Made by a program: the position numbers and the translations under genes. From a virus, in the IMG/VR virus record IMGVR_UViG_3300033816_000174, positions 1-39,255 of that record: a stretch of 39,255 bases of DNA. One strand, 5' to 3'. This document shows positions 24,087 through 31,872 of this stretch, piece by piece. Under the pieces are notes generated by a model that searched no databases, had not been told where the DNA came from, and saw only the letters and a list, made by a program, of their open reading frames with translations. The number at the start of each line of letters is the position of its first letter. Position 1 is the stretch's first letter.

Positions 24087-24459
24087 TATACTCTACCCAA
24101 GACGTAGAGTCTTCATCCCATGACCAGTAACCAGAATCTGGCTTTGCAACTGGTGCAATCCATTCTAAGTTATCTGAGTCTAAAGTCCAAGACTCAAAAG
24201 GCTTTGGTGCTAACCATTTTCCAGATGTTGCATTTTCAATCCACGTTGAATCTGAACTAGGTTGTGGAGACTTAAACTTTGTACCAGTCCATTCTGCTCC
24301 AATGCAAGCATTATTATCATTTTCTACAAGTTTATAAAAAACTCCACCATTTGCTAAACATATCGAAGTTATTAAAGACTCATCTTCAGAATTAAAAACA
24401 GCAATATTTGTTATGATATTTTCACTATTAACAAATGCATATGGTTTTAAATTAGTCAT
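24070..24459 (-). CDS. Fibre-associated protein with PKPFxSWTLD module (copy 1)
   Basis: A 129-residue protein starting MTNLKPYAFVNSENIITNIA. The N-terminal half resembles fibre-assembly chaperone-like proteins (AFVNSENIITNIAVF, EWTGTKFKSP). The C-terminal half has APKPFESWTLDSDNLEWIAP followed by WSWDEDSTSWVEYSE, a Trp-rich module shared with the 64-residue neighbour and with the protein at 26775. It overlaps the upstream gene by 8 nt. Confidence 0.85.
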   Translation of the reverse strand: MTNLKPYAFVNSENIITNIAVFNSEDESLITSICLANGGVFYKLVENDNNACIGAEWTGTKFKSPQPSSDSTWIENATSGKWLAPKPFESWTLDSDNLEWIAPVAKPDSGYWSWDEDSTSWVEYSEPSE

Positions 24460-24646
24460 TGATCTCTACCCATTCTAAATTTTCTTCACTCCAGTAGTAT
24501 TTTTTGTTTTCAGTACTTTCTGGTAATGCTGTTGGTGCTTCCCACAGACCATGCAAATACTCTTTTGTTCCATCTGAATGCTCATAATATTGCTCACTCC
24601 ATGTCCATGATGGAAATGGTTTTGGAGGTTTAATTTCTTCTGTCAT
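24452..24646 (-). CDS. Short PKPFPSW-module protein (copy 2)
   Basis: A 64-residue protein starting MTEEIKPPKPFPSWTWSEQY and ending YYWSEENLEWVEIND. It consists almost only of the Trp-rich PKPFPSW module with an insertion before GLWEAPTALP. It overlaps the upstream adhesin stop (ATGA) and the downstream gene by 8 nt, so all three are translated together. Confidence 0.82.
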   Translation of the reverse strand: MTEEIKPPKPFPSWTWSEQYYEHSDGTKEYLHGLWEAPTALPESTENKKYYWSEENLEWVEIND

Positions 24647-26007
24647 CCTATATACCTCAAAATAACAATTCCTGTTTGACCTGCTGCGCTATTTCCTCCA
24701 GTGCCAGAATTTAGGTTAGTTGTATTTGCTCCACCGCCACGGCCACCGAAAGCATAAGTTGTTCCAAAATAACTTCTTCCATTACCAGGTGCTCCGTAAA
24801 CTGTGCTGTTTTCTCCATTGCCACCAGCACCACCTGCTCCTCCACCACCGCCGCCTCCAACTGTAGTAAAGTTTGCGTTACCTGCCGCAGAGCCTCCGCT
24901 AGATCCATACCCTGTTGCATTTGCAGGACTTGATTGAGTATTTGATCCACCGTTCTTACGTGGCTGGGTTGCCGCTGCTGCGTTTCCAGCACCTCCACCA
25001 GAGCCACCATTACCGCCATCGGCACCTAAAGTATATGATGCAGTTCCTCCATAACCTCCGCCTATTGCAGTTATGTTATGAAAAACACTATTTCCACCAT
25101 TATTTCCTTGTGTAGTGTTATTTGTTGGTGCAACAGAGTTTGGGCCTGTATTTCCACCAGAACCGACTGTAACATTATAAGTTGTACCACCACTTATTGG
25201 TAGTGCTGCTGCATAGACAAGGCCTCCTGCGCCTCCACCGCCACCCACGGCAACCTGGCCATGGTGTCCTCTTGGATAAAATCCACTACCGCCTGCTCCT
25301 CCGCCACCAGCAATAACTAATGTCTCAACAGTGTTTAAAGAACTAGGTGCTGTCCATGTAGATGATGCATTAAATGTTTGAGTTAGTAGTGTTGGTGCTG
25401 CAACTGAATTAGATGCAGAAGATGCAGAAGATGTTCCATTAGCATTTGTTGCTGTAACTGTAAATGTATAAGAAGATCCTTCTGTTAAACCAGTAACTGA
25501 TATTGGAGAAGATCCTGTTGAGGTAATTGAGCCTGGAGAAGATGTTGCAGTAAATGTGGAGACTGCTTTACCACCAGTTGCTCCTGCTGTATATGCAACA
25601 AGTATTTGTCCTAAAGATGATCCCTTTGATGCTGTACCAATAGTAGGAGCCTGTGGAACAGTAGTAGCAGTAATGCTTGAAGAAGCAGAACTTGCATCAG
25701 ATGTTCCAACTGCATTTGTAGCAGTAACAGTAAATGTATATGATGTATTTGATTGTAATCCTGTAACTTGTACAGAAGTAGAAGATGTTGTTGCTGTATA
25801 CCCGCCTGGAGACGACAGAACAGTATAAGAAGTAATTGGTGCACCATTTGAAGAAGGTGCTGACCAAGTTACATCTGCTGCACCATTATTAAATGCACGG
25901 GCTGTTCCTACATCGGTAGCAGAAACTGATGTTGGAGCATTTGGTTTACCAGCACCCTGGAAACCTAAACCTCTTACACCAATTTGTCTTCCACCAATAA
26001 TAGGCAT
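24643..26007 (-). CDS. FN3-containing glycine-rich adhesin (copy 2)
   Basis: A 454-residue protein starting MPIIGGRQIGVRGLGFQGAG after AAGGGG. Two fibronectin type III domains follow (about residues 20-117 and 118-208; each shows the YTFTVTATNxxGT strand). Then comes a glycine-rich domain (about 215-454) beginning [15 protein letters not shown] and ending GQTGIVILRYIG. The architecture equals that of the protein at 27164. The FN3 pair probably positions the polyglycine tip; the latter likely binds a host surface polymer. Strong sequence repetition makes it a candidate for recombination with its paralogues. Confidence 0.92.
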   Translation of the reverse strand: MPIIGGRQIGVRGLGFQGAGKPNAPTSVSATDVGTARAFNNGAADVTWSAPSSNGAPITSYTVLSSPGGYTATTSSTSVQVTGLQSNTSYTFTVTATNAVGTSDASSASSSITATTVPQAPTIGTASKGSSLGQILVAYTAGATGGKAVSTFTATSSPGSITSTGSSPISVTGLTEGSSYTFTVTATNANGTSSASSASNSVAAPTLLTQTFNASSTWTAPSSLNTVETLVIAGGGGAGGSGFYPRGHHGQVAVGGGGGAGGLVYAAALPISGGTTYNVTVGSGGNTGPNSVAPTNNTTQGNNGGNSVFHNITAIGGGYGGTASYTLGADGGNGGSGGGAGNAAAATQPRKNGGSNTQSSPANATGYGSSGGSAAGNANFTTVGGGGGGGAGGAGGNGENSTVYGAPGNGRSYFGTTYAFGGRGGGANTTNLNSGTGGNSAAGQTGIVILRYIG

Positions 26008-26017
26008 TTAAAACCCC

Positions 26018-26743
26018 TTAAGCAAACTTTGTCTGTGATCCAAAGGCTGTAAAAGTAGCCGAACCTGTCTTTACAATTGTAAATGAATAAATATCAATAC
26101 TATTTGCATTACCACCAGAAGGTGCTACACCATTTTGCCATTTTGGAGTAATAGCATTTCCATCAATTGTTAATGCTGTTTGATAATAAGCAGGTGAACC
26201 TTGTGTTGCAAACATTACTACTGTAATTGAATCATTAGTTGTCATGATTGTATCTAAAGATGTTGATGAACTACCACGAACATTTAGTGTCCAGTTACCA
26301 GTAGCAGATGCTGTTGAATAATATACCCCAGCAGTTAGGACATCTAGGTTTACCGTTCCTGTTGCAGCAACTGCTGTAACAGTCCATCGCTCTTCTGGAG
26401 ATAACAAAACGTTACCTGATAACAATTTGTTTGTTAATGTTTGAGCGGTATTTAAATCTACAGTTGAAGCAGTATCAATAGCAATAGTAGGAATTGGACC
26501 AGTACCGTTGGTTACTGTGATTCCTGTTCCTGAACTCACGGCGGTAATGTCACCAGACTCAGTAGCATTTACCCAATTAGTACCATTATAAACTAATGCC
26601 TGATTTGTGGCTGGAGATGTAATAATGACATCACTCAATGCATCCAGAGTTGTTGTTGCAATACCCTGCAATGGGAACCAAGTGTCTGTGTCTAGGTCGT
26701 AGACAAACCCTGGTTTTGGATCGGTAGTGTTAATAGTTGCCAT
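26018..26743 (-). CDS. Tail fibre protein with shared C-terminal domain
   Basis: A 241-residue protein starting MATINTTDPKPGFVYDLDTD after GAGGAG. It has fibre shaft phrases (DALSDVIITSPATNQALVYN; LNTAQTLTNK). From about residue 115 (RWTVTAVAATGTVNLDVLTA) to the end (SATFTAFGSQTKFA) it forms a beta domain closely similar to the C-terminus of the 388-residue protein at 28649. Each of these two genes lies directly downstream of... its own upstream promoter element and next to an FN3/glycine adhesin, suggesting a duplicated two-gene unit. Confidence 0.9.
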   Translation of the reverse strand: MATINTTDPKPGFVYDLDTDTWFPLQGIATTTLDALSDVIITSPATNQALVYNGTNWVNATESGDITAVSSGTGITVTNGTGPIPTIAIDTASTVDLNTAQTLTNKLLSGNVLLSPEERWTVTAVAATGTVNLDVLTAGVYYSTASATGNWTLNVRGSSSTSLDTIMTTNDSITVVMFATQGSPAYYQTALTIDGNAITPKWQNGVAPSGGNANSIDIYSFTIVKTGSATFTAFGSQTKFA

Positions 26744-26761
26744 TTGAATCTCCTCTGGTTT

Positions 26762-26770
26762 ATTATATCA
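26762..26770 (-). promoter_or_regulatory. Extended -10 late promoter TGATATAAT
   Basis: TGATATAAT on the minus strand, predicted start near 26755, with a leader of about 12 nt containing GAGGAG before ATG 26743. Confidence 0.65.
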
Positions 26771-26774
26771 GATA

Positions 26775-27164
26775 TTACTCTGATACCCCTTGCCAATTTA
26801 ATAGTTCTTCATTCCATATATAAGATACAGGGTTTTCTGGGTCAGGGTTAGGGTATGCAACTGGTGAATTCCATTTGCATTTTTCTTCATCCAGTGTCCA
26901 TGAAGGGTATGGTTTTGGTGGTATAAAAGCATCCAATGTTTCGCTATAACTGTAGCCTATCCCTGCATAATTTTTTCTAAATGGAATTTTATTTTCTCTA
27001 TGAACACCATCTGCTGTATTGTAAGATGTTCTTTTACATGTTTTCCCTCTAAAATTTCCATACCAGGTCTCAGTGTCTAAACCTTCAATAAGTTCAGTTT
27101 CATCAATACCAACAATTACCTCTACTACAATATTATTTTCATCTAAAAATGCATAGTGTGCCAT
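26775..27164 (-). CDS. Fibre-associated protein with PKPYPSWTLDE module (copy 3)
   Basis: A 129-residue protein starting [21 protein letters not shown] chose ATG 27164, which overlaps the upstream stop (TAATG), over an upstream TTG. It contains the blocks FRKNYAGIGYSYSETLDAFI, then PPKPYPSWTLDEEKCKWNSP, then YIWNEELLNWQ. This full-length arrangement is a familiar small protein of T4-like aquatic phages. Its function is not known to me; it travels with fibre genes and may be an assembly factor. Confidence 0.9.
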   Translation of the reverse strand: MAHYAFLDENNIVVEVIVGIDETELIEGLDTETWYGNFRGKTCKRTSYNTADGVHRENKIPFRKNYAGIGYSYSETLDAFIPPKPYPSWTLDEEKCKWNSPVAYPNPDPENPVSYIWNEELLNWQGVSE

Positions 27165-28636
27165 TACCAACTCACATTTCCTGTACCAGAGTTAAATGTA
27201 TAAATTCTACTACCACCAGAAGTTGTAGCGTTATAACCTATTCCAGCACCAACTGTTAATGCTCTGGAATTTTCAGGATATTTAATTATAATAATTCCTG
27301 AACCACCTGCACCGCTTACACCATAAACATTTTGTCCTGGACCGCCACCACCGCCGCCGCTACCTGTTGCAGCAGCACCAGCATTTGCATTATTAAGCAT
27401 TGTATTAGTTGATCCAGTACCACCATTTCCACCAATACTAGATCCTCCAGCAGCGCCATTTCCAAGGCCATCTCTGCCACCGCCTCCGCCTCCACCTGCA
27501 TAAAAGTTTGCATTTCCAGAAATTGAGTATTGTTTTCCTAATCCACCAACACCGCTACTTTTTTGAACACCGCCAATACCTCCAGCACCACCACCACCTG
27601 CACCGATAAATGGAGGACCACCGCCAGCATTAGCACCTCCATTAAATCCAAATCCGCTTAAACCAGTAAAGTTTGTTTGTGTTGTTGAACCAGATCCTCC
27701 GCCACCAGAACCTCCAGAACCGCCAGCACCGTTAGGCTGATGTCCAGCACCGCCACCACTAGCATTTGCAGAACCAAACACTGTGTCAGACCCAACAGAT
27801 CCTATTGTTTTTAGTGCATTTTGTGCAGGACCACCTGCACCTACTGTTAGTGTGTAGTTTGTTGAAGGTGAAACTGAATATGTTGCACCATATAATAATC
27901 CTCCAGCACCACCACCACCTGCACCATCTGCTGAAGCAGTACCTCCTGATCCACCGCTACCGCCACCGCCAACCATCAATATTTCAACCGTGCTTGGTGC
28001 TGGTAACTGTGGGGTTGCGCTATTTGATGCAGCAGATGCCGTTGAAGTTCCATTAGCATTTGTTGCTGCAACTGTAAATGTATAAGAAGTTCCATTAGAC
28101 AATCCTGAAACTGTAATCGGACTTGATCCTGTTCCAGTAAGTGAGCCTGGAGATGATGTTGCTGTGTAGGCAGATACTGCTTTACCACCTGTTGCTCCTG
28201 CAGTATATGTAACAGTTGCAGATGCATTTCCACCTGTAGCAGTACCAATAGTAGGTGCCTGTGGAACAGTAGTTGCAGTTGCACTTGCTGCGGTAGATGA
28301 ATCTCCAGTACCAACTGTATTTATGGCAGAAACCTTATAATAATAAATTTGCGAACTTGTTAAAGATGTATCAGAATATGTTGTAGCAGATGTTCCTGTG
28401 CTTGCAACTAGTGTTGAATAAGTTGAGTTATCAGTAGATCTTTCAATTTTATACCCTGAAATTGTTGCACCATTATTTGAAGGTGCCGTCCAAGATAAAT
28501 CGATTCGTCCATTATTAAATGCTCTTGAAGTACCAAAATCTGTAGCAGTTAATCCTGTTACTTGATTTGGTTTTGCAGCACCAGCAAAGCCAAATGCTTT
28601 GTTAGTTCCTGCTCCACGAGTTCCTAGAAATGGCAC
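27164..28636 (-). CDS. FN3-containing glycine-rich adhesin (copy 3)
   Basis: A 490-residue protein starting with GTG, GGGGG 7 nt upstream ([20 protein letters not shown]). FN3 domain 1 (about 20-122: [20 protein letters not shown]) is longer than in the paralogue at 24643. FN3 domain 2 (125-213) is nearly the same ([20 protein letters not shown]). The glycine-rich domain (about 216-490) begins [17 protein letters not shown], has a [11 protein letters not shown] strand and then an extra ~30-residue tail ([19 protein letters not shown]). Likely an alternative receptor-binding tip. Confidence 0.92.
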   Translation of the reverse strand: MPFLGTRGAGTNKAFGFAGAAKPNQVTGLTATDFGTSRAFNNGRIDLSWTAPSNNGATISGYKIERSTDNSTYSTLVASTGTSATTYSDTSLTSSQIYYYKVSAINTVGTGDSSTAASATATTVPQAPTIGTATGGNASATVTYTAGATGGKAVSAYTATSSPGSLTGTGSSPITVSGLSNGTSYTFTVAATNANGTSTASAASNSATPQLPAPSTVEILMVGGGGSGGSGGTASADGAGGGGAGGLLYGATYSVSPSTNYTLTVGAGGPAQNALKTIGSVGSDTVFGSANASGGGAGHQPNGAGGSGGSGGGGSGSTTQTNFTGLSGFGFNGGANAGGGPPFIGAGGGGAGGIGGVQKSSGVGGLGKQYSISGNANFYAGGGGGGGRDGLGNGAAGGSSIGGNGGTGSTNTMLNNANAGAAATGSGGGGGGPGQNVYGVSGAGGSGIIIIKYPENSRALTVGAGIGYNATTSGGSRIYTFNSGTGNVSW

Positions 28637-28648
28637 CCTCTATCCCCC

Positions 28649-29815
28649 TTATGCAAACTTGGTTTGAGATGCTAATGCTGTATATGTTGCGCTACCAGTT
28701 TTAATAAGAGTAATTGAATAAATATCAATACTGTTTATATTTCCAGCAGCGGGGGCAGTACCGTTTTGCCACTCTAGTGTGACTCCAGATGTTGTTCCAT
28801 CAACTTGAAGTGCTGTCTGATAATATGCTGTACCACCATTTGTTACAAGAAATGCTACAGTAAGTGATTTTCCAGTAGACATAACTGAGTTCATTGTAGT
28901 AGAACCATCTCCACGCAAATTAAGTGTCCAGTTGCCTGATGCATTTGATGTGTAATATGTAACTGCACCATTTGTTAAAACATCATAGTTTACTGTACCA
29001 GTTGCTGCTGTTGCAGATACCGTCACGTTTTCCATCATCTGCCAGATTGAAGCAGTTCCAGTAATGACTGGTGCCGTTAATGCTGCAGATGTTAAAGTTT
29101 TATTTGTAAGTGTTTCGCTACCTGCAACTGTTGCAAAGTCTGCATCTGTTACGGCGGTATTAAACTGTGCAATTGTTCCTGTTACAGTATTTGTTCCAAG
29201 TGCAATCGACTTGTTAGTTAATGTTTGTGTACTTGCTGCTGAGTCAACCCAAGCAAGTCCTGAAGTTGTAGAAGAGTTAACATTAAGAACATATCCATTT
29301 GTAGATGCTGCACTTAAAATAGTTACATCATCATTTGCTTCTCCAACAATTAAATCACCCTTTGCTGCAATTGCTGCAGTTGGAATATATGGGTTTGATG
29401 CAATCTCTGTTGCATCTTTATCTACCCAGATAACACCAGTTGTAAGAGATGTTGTTGGAGCAGAGTTTGTAAATACTGAAGTTGCAGATGTTGGTTGTCC
29501 ACCTACGCTACCGTCGGAATCTACCCAAATAAAACCATCTGGAATTTCTGGTGGTGTAAAATCTGCTGGTACTGGCTCTGTATTATCTACCTCTCCACCA
29601 GATGATGGACGGTTCTCAAGAGCGGTGATGTCTGTCTGAATATCATAAATAGTCTTTGCCATAGAAGGGCTTACAAGTGATGCTGGTGATGTATTAGCAG
29701 GGTCATAAGTATATGAACCATAGTGGTATGCACGTAGTGCTGCTTGGATATCTGCTGAATCAGTATACCCTGGAATTGCTGTTGGTATTAACGTACCAAT
29801 TGACTCTGTTGCCAT
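28649..29815 (-). CDS. Tail fibre protein with GDLIVG repeat and shared C-terminal domain
   Basis: A 388-residue protein starting MATESIGTLIPTAIPGYTDS after AGAGG. Features in order: a helical attachment segment (TDSADIQAALRAYHYGSYTY; MAKTIYDIQTDITALENRPS), an IPDGFIWVDSDGSV unit, AAIAAKGDLIVGEANDDVTI followed by the GLAWVDSA fibre repeat, TQTLTNK joints, and a C-terminal ~130-residue domain (SATAATGTVNYDVLTNGAVT to SATYTALASQTKFA) shared with the protein at 26018. Probable structural fibre carrying the downstream adhesins. Confidence 0.92.
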   Translation of the reverse strand: MATESIGTLIPTAIPGYTDSADIQAALRAYHYGSYTYDPANTSPASLVSPSMAKTIYDIQTDITALENRPSSGGEVDNTEPVPADFTPPEIPDGFIWVDSDGSVGGQPTSATSVFTNSAPTTSLTTGVIWVDKDATEIASNPYIPTAAIAAKGDLIVGEANDDVTILSAASTNGYVLNVNSSTTSGLAWVDSAASTQTLTNKSIALGTNTVTGTIAQFNTAVTDADFATVAGSETLTNKTLTSAALTAPVITGTASIWQMMENVTVSATAATGTVNYDVLTNGAVTYYTSNASGNWTLNLRGDGSTTMNSVMSTGKSLTVAFLVTNGGTAYYQTALQVDGTTSGVTLEWQNGTAPAAGNINSIDIYSITLIKTGSATYTALASQTKFA

Positions 29816-29832
29816 TAGATCACCTCTTGAAA

Positions 29833-29841
29833 ATTATACCA
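29833..29841 (-). promoter_or_regulatory. Extended -10 late promoter TGGTATAAT
   Basis: TGGTATAAT on the minus strand, predicted start near 29826, with a short leader containing AGAGG before ATG 29815. Confidence 0.65.
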
Positions 29842-29843
29842 TA

Positions 29844-30422
29844 TTATGATACTGCACCCGCTTCAACAATGGTAATGTTGAAGTGAATTGTAACTGACTC
29901 ATCTAGTGCCGACCATGCAGCGCCAGCATACTCAACGGCTTCAAGGTTAATGACAAGATTAGTTCCTGCGCCTACTAGTGCTGGAATCTGCATTGCTGAA
30001 GCAACTGGATTGGTATGGGCGATGCTGTATTGCACACTAAAGTTATCCGATGTTAGCGGGGTACCAGTAACCGTTACAATATCTGCTACTGGAATAACAA
30101 CTTCTGCACTGCCTGCCTCAAATGTGACCTGTGCATTTTCTGAATATACTGAAGGATAAATATCAAGTACTTCTACCCAAACATTTCCACCAGGTTCTGA
30201 TCTATACTGATATAAATATCCTAATTCTCCACCAGGAGATGTATTTATATATAAATCGTTTAAATTTGGGGTTTGTCCAATATTTATTGAGTTTGGATTT
30301 CCTACCCCGACAAAAAACTGGCTTCCACGAATTCCTTGTGGTCCAATATCTACAAGAAGTTCAACTATTGCAGGTGGTGCAAAAATTGTAATATCGTCAT
30401 TATTTAAAACGACATTTGTCAT
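29844..30422 (-). CDS. Fibre attachment protein with collagen-like turn
   Basis: A 192-residue protein starting MTNVVLNNDDITIFAPPAIV; start overlaps the previous stop (TAATG), GGAG upstream. It has a short GPQGIRGS collagen-like segment near residue 28 and a linker unit NIGQTPNLNDLYINTSPGGE with YLYQYRSEPGGNVWVEVLDI, typical of small fibre or baseplate linkers. The C-terminal ~100 residues form a beta domain (VTVTGTPLTSDNFSVQYSIA). Translation is coupled to the GDT-family gene before it. Confidence 0.88.
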   Translation of the reverse strand: MTNVVLNNDDITIFAPPAIVELLVDIGPQGIRGSQFFVGVGNPNSINIGQTPNLNDLYINTSPGGELGYLYQYRSEPGGNVWVEVLDIYPSVYSENAQVTFEAGSAEVVIPVADIVTVTGTPLTSDNFSVQYSIAHTNPVASAMQIPALVGAGTNLVINLEAVEYAGAAWSALDESVTIHFNITIVEAGAVS

Positions 30423-30769
30423 TACGCTGCTCCAGTTACTTGCTCTGTTACCGAGATTGTTCCTGTAACGATTGTATAAATTGTAGAAGGGCCAGAAGTA
30501 ATCTGTACGTCATAAACATACGACCCAGCATCTAATGTTCCACCAACACCTGGCAAAATTGTGCATGTAACTGTATCGTTTACTGCGCTGACTACTGCCT
30601 GTGCTTCAACAGAAAATGCTGGGTTATCTCCACGGGCTGATGCAATAAAAAATTCAGCGGTATAACCAGTTAGATCAAATGCTGCTCCACTAGAATTCTT
30701 TGGACGAATAACAAACTCATTTGTATCACCCTTGTAATAACTAAAATTATATGTACCTGGAAATGCCAT
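30422..30769 (-). CDS. BppU-like baseplate/fibre attachment protein (GDT family, copy 2)
   Basis: A 115-residue protein starting MAFPGTYNFSYYKGDTNEFV with AAGGG upstream. The pattern KGDTNEFVIRPKNSSGAAFD then LTGYTAEFFIASARG is that of BppU-type N-terminal beta-sandwich domains. It resembles the proteins at 18236 and 30866. It starts one base after the stop of the 32-residue gene. Confidence 0.88.
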   Translation of the reverse strand: MAFPGTYNFSYYKGDTNEFVIRPKNSSGAAFDLTGYTAEFFIASARGDNPAFSVEAQAVVSAVNDTVTCTILPGVGGTLDAGSYVYDVQITSGPSTIYTIVTGTISVTEQVTGAA

Positions 30770-30770
30770 G

Positions 30771-30869
30771 TTAGCCCTTTACCTTAAAAATCTTATTGTT
30801 TACTTTTACGATAGGTGGAAAATTTGTACGTGTGTCATTAATCTTAATAACTGGCGGTAGTGCTGTCAT
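30771..30869 (-). CDS. 32-residue basic miniprotein in baseplate operon
   Basis: MTALPPVIKINDTRTNFPPI followed by VKVNNKIFKVKG. ATG 30869 overlaps the upstream stop (ATGA), and GGAGG lies 6 nt upstream, a strong ribosome-binding site. The protein is basic and beta-like, with no membrane segment. Its position between two GDT-family genes suggests a small linker or stabilising peptide of the baseplate/fibre base. Confidence 0.8.
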   Translation of the reverse strand: MTALPPVIKINDTRTNFPPIVKVNNKIFKVKG

Positions 30870-31276
30870 AGACTTCCTCCTGGAGTAATATCACCTAGTA
30901 CACATATTGTACCAATAACTGGTGTCCAAATTGTGTCATTTGGCCCATATGTTGGAATTGTTATCTGTAAATCAAATGGCAATTCTGCTACCACTGATTT
31001 ATATGCTGTTCCCCATTTTTCTGTAAGGCATGAATCTGCTGTAATGACCGCAGAGCCTGTTGTAGCCGTTACTGTTAAAGCATCTAAGACATCACCTGTG
31101 GCATCGTATGCTGTGGCCTTATACGTCCAGCCATCGGTGTCAAACGGTGTGGTTTCATCTATCTCTAAGAACTCAACCTCTAGGCTTGCGGTGTCTCCAC
31201 GCACAACCTTCCATTGTATGCTTGCAGGATCTGCACCATATTTTTGAATTTGCGGGGAACAAGATGAACATGTCAT
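30866..31276 (-). CDS. BppU-like baseplate/fibre attachment protein (GDT family, copy 3), leaderless
   Basis: A 136-residue protein starting MTCSSCSPQIQKYGADPASI. The CSSC at the N-terminus is unusual and could bind a metal or form a disulphide. IQWKVVRGDTASLEVEFLEI and TDGWTYKATAYDATG match the GDT domain; VVRGDTASLEV is close to IVRGDTASFKM in the copy at 18236. No Shine-Dalgarno; TGGTATAAT ends 8 nt before the ATG, predicting a 2-nt leader. Confidence 0.88.
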   Translation of the reverse strand: MTCSSCSPQIQKYGADPASIQWKVVRGDTASLEVEFLEIDETTPFDTDGWTYKATAYDATGDVLDALTVTATTGSAVITADSCLTEKWGTAYKSVVAELPFDLQITIPTYGPNDTIWTPVIGTICVLGDITPGGSL

Positions 31277-31284
31277 AATTATTG

Positions 31285-31293
31285 ATTATACCA
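31285..31293 (-). promoter_or_regulatory. Extended -10 late promoter TGGTATAAT
   Basis: TGGTATAAT on the minus strand, predicted start near 31278, 2 nt before ATG 31276. Confidence 0.65.
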
Positions 31294-31302
31294 TAAATAA
31301 AG

Positions 31303-31360
31303 GCTGAACCCACTAGGGGCAGTGGGGGTGGGTAGAGCAACCTAGTGGGCCAGCGTTTTT
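31303..31360. terminator. Large structured hairpin; plus-strand terminator and minus-strand 5' structure
   Basis: CCCACTAGG (31309-31317) pairs with CCTAGTGGG (31341-31349), extended by GCTG/CAGC across a small internal loop. On the plus strand it is followed by GTTTTT, a good terminator. On the minus strand a TGTTATAAT element predicts a transcript starting at 31354, exactly the first base of the outer stem, so it could also begin a small structured RNA. Confidence 0.65.
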
Positions 31361-31369
31361 ATTATAACA
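31361..31369 (-). promoter_or_regulatory. Extended -10 late-type element TGTTATAAT
   Basis: TGTTATAAT on the minus strand, predicted start 31354 at the base of the hairpin. A second late-type element (31285) lies just after the hairpin. Confidence 0.55.
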
Positions 31370-31431
31370 TTAAATTATATAAATAAAAGTAATTATAACA
31401 AAACGTTATATATATGATAACAAAAAGTTAT
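31364..31431. promoter_or_regulatory. Cluster of ATAAC-N5-GTTAT dyads (left half of control region)
   Basis: Dyads at 31395-31409 (ATAACAAAACGTTAT) and 31417-31431 (ATAACAAAAAGTTAT) are exact; 31364-31378 (ATAACATTAAATTAT) has one change. They lie upstream of the leftward late promoters. Candidate operator for a phage regulator. The rest of 31432-31575 is AT-rich, with two copies of CCAGGGTATTAAG. Confidence 0.55.
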
Positions 31432-31435
31432 AAAC

Positions 31436-31508
31436 CCAGGGTATTAAGAATTGTTACAAAATTGTTATAAACAACTTTACTTAAAAAGTAGAAATCCAGG
31501 GTATTAAG
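31436..31508. repeat. Two direct copies of CCAGGGTATTAAG exactly 60 bp apart
   Basis: Copies at 31436-31448 and 31496-31508, each preceded by AA[CT]. Sixty bp is close to six helical turns. They lie in the non-coding control region downstream of the holin-like gene. Confidence 0.7.
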
Positions 31509-31575
31509 GTGTATACTTAAAATATATAAAGAAAAGAAGTATAAAGTAAGAGGTTTTTAAGATATCTTATATATA

Positions 31576-31863
31576 CTATTTAGAGTTTTTAGATATATAC
31601 TCTATAAGAATTTCGTACATATGATCTAACTTGTTGTTATACGCTGCTCTAGTTTTAGCAGATCTTTCTTGCTCAAGTTTAATAAATTTAATTTCATCAC
31701 GCATTGAGGTTCCGCCGTTTGTTTTAGTCTCGGCACGAATATCTTCAATGGCTTCTGCTATGGGTTTAATTTGCATATGAATATACCACCTGATTCCGCC
31801 GAGTATAATACCGCTGATTGAAAGCAAAGTAAGTAAGAATCCAGCCCAGTCTTGTGCGGTCAT
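31576..31863 (-). CDS. Holin-like single-span membrane protein
   Basis: A 95-residue protein starting MTAQDWAGFLLTLLSISGII. One membrane segment spans about residues 6-27 (WAGFLLTLLSISGIILGGIR), followed by a long charged helix (DEIKFIKLEQERSAKTRAAY) likely to form a coiled coil in the cytoplasm. This plan is common in small phage holins or holin-associated proteins. It is the first gene of the leftward block. TGATATAAT ends 9 nt before the ATG and no Shine-Dalgarno is seen. The lysis role is inferred; the lysozyme gene is 12 kb away. Confidence 0.85.
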   Translation of the reverse strand: MTAQDWAGFLLTLLSISGIILGGIRWYIHMQIKPIAEAIEDIRAETKTNGGTSMRDEIKFIKLEQERSAKTRAAYNNKLDHMYEILIEYISKNSK

Positions 31864-31872
31864 AATAAAATT

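Noticed and set aside
31311-31360. tRNA-like text (GGGTAGAGCAACC) in the hairpin region
   Set aside because: It resembles a D-arm, but no acceptor stem, anticodon stem or T-arm can be folded around it.
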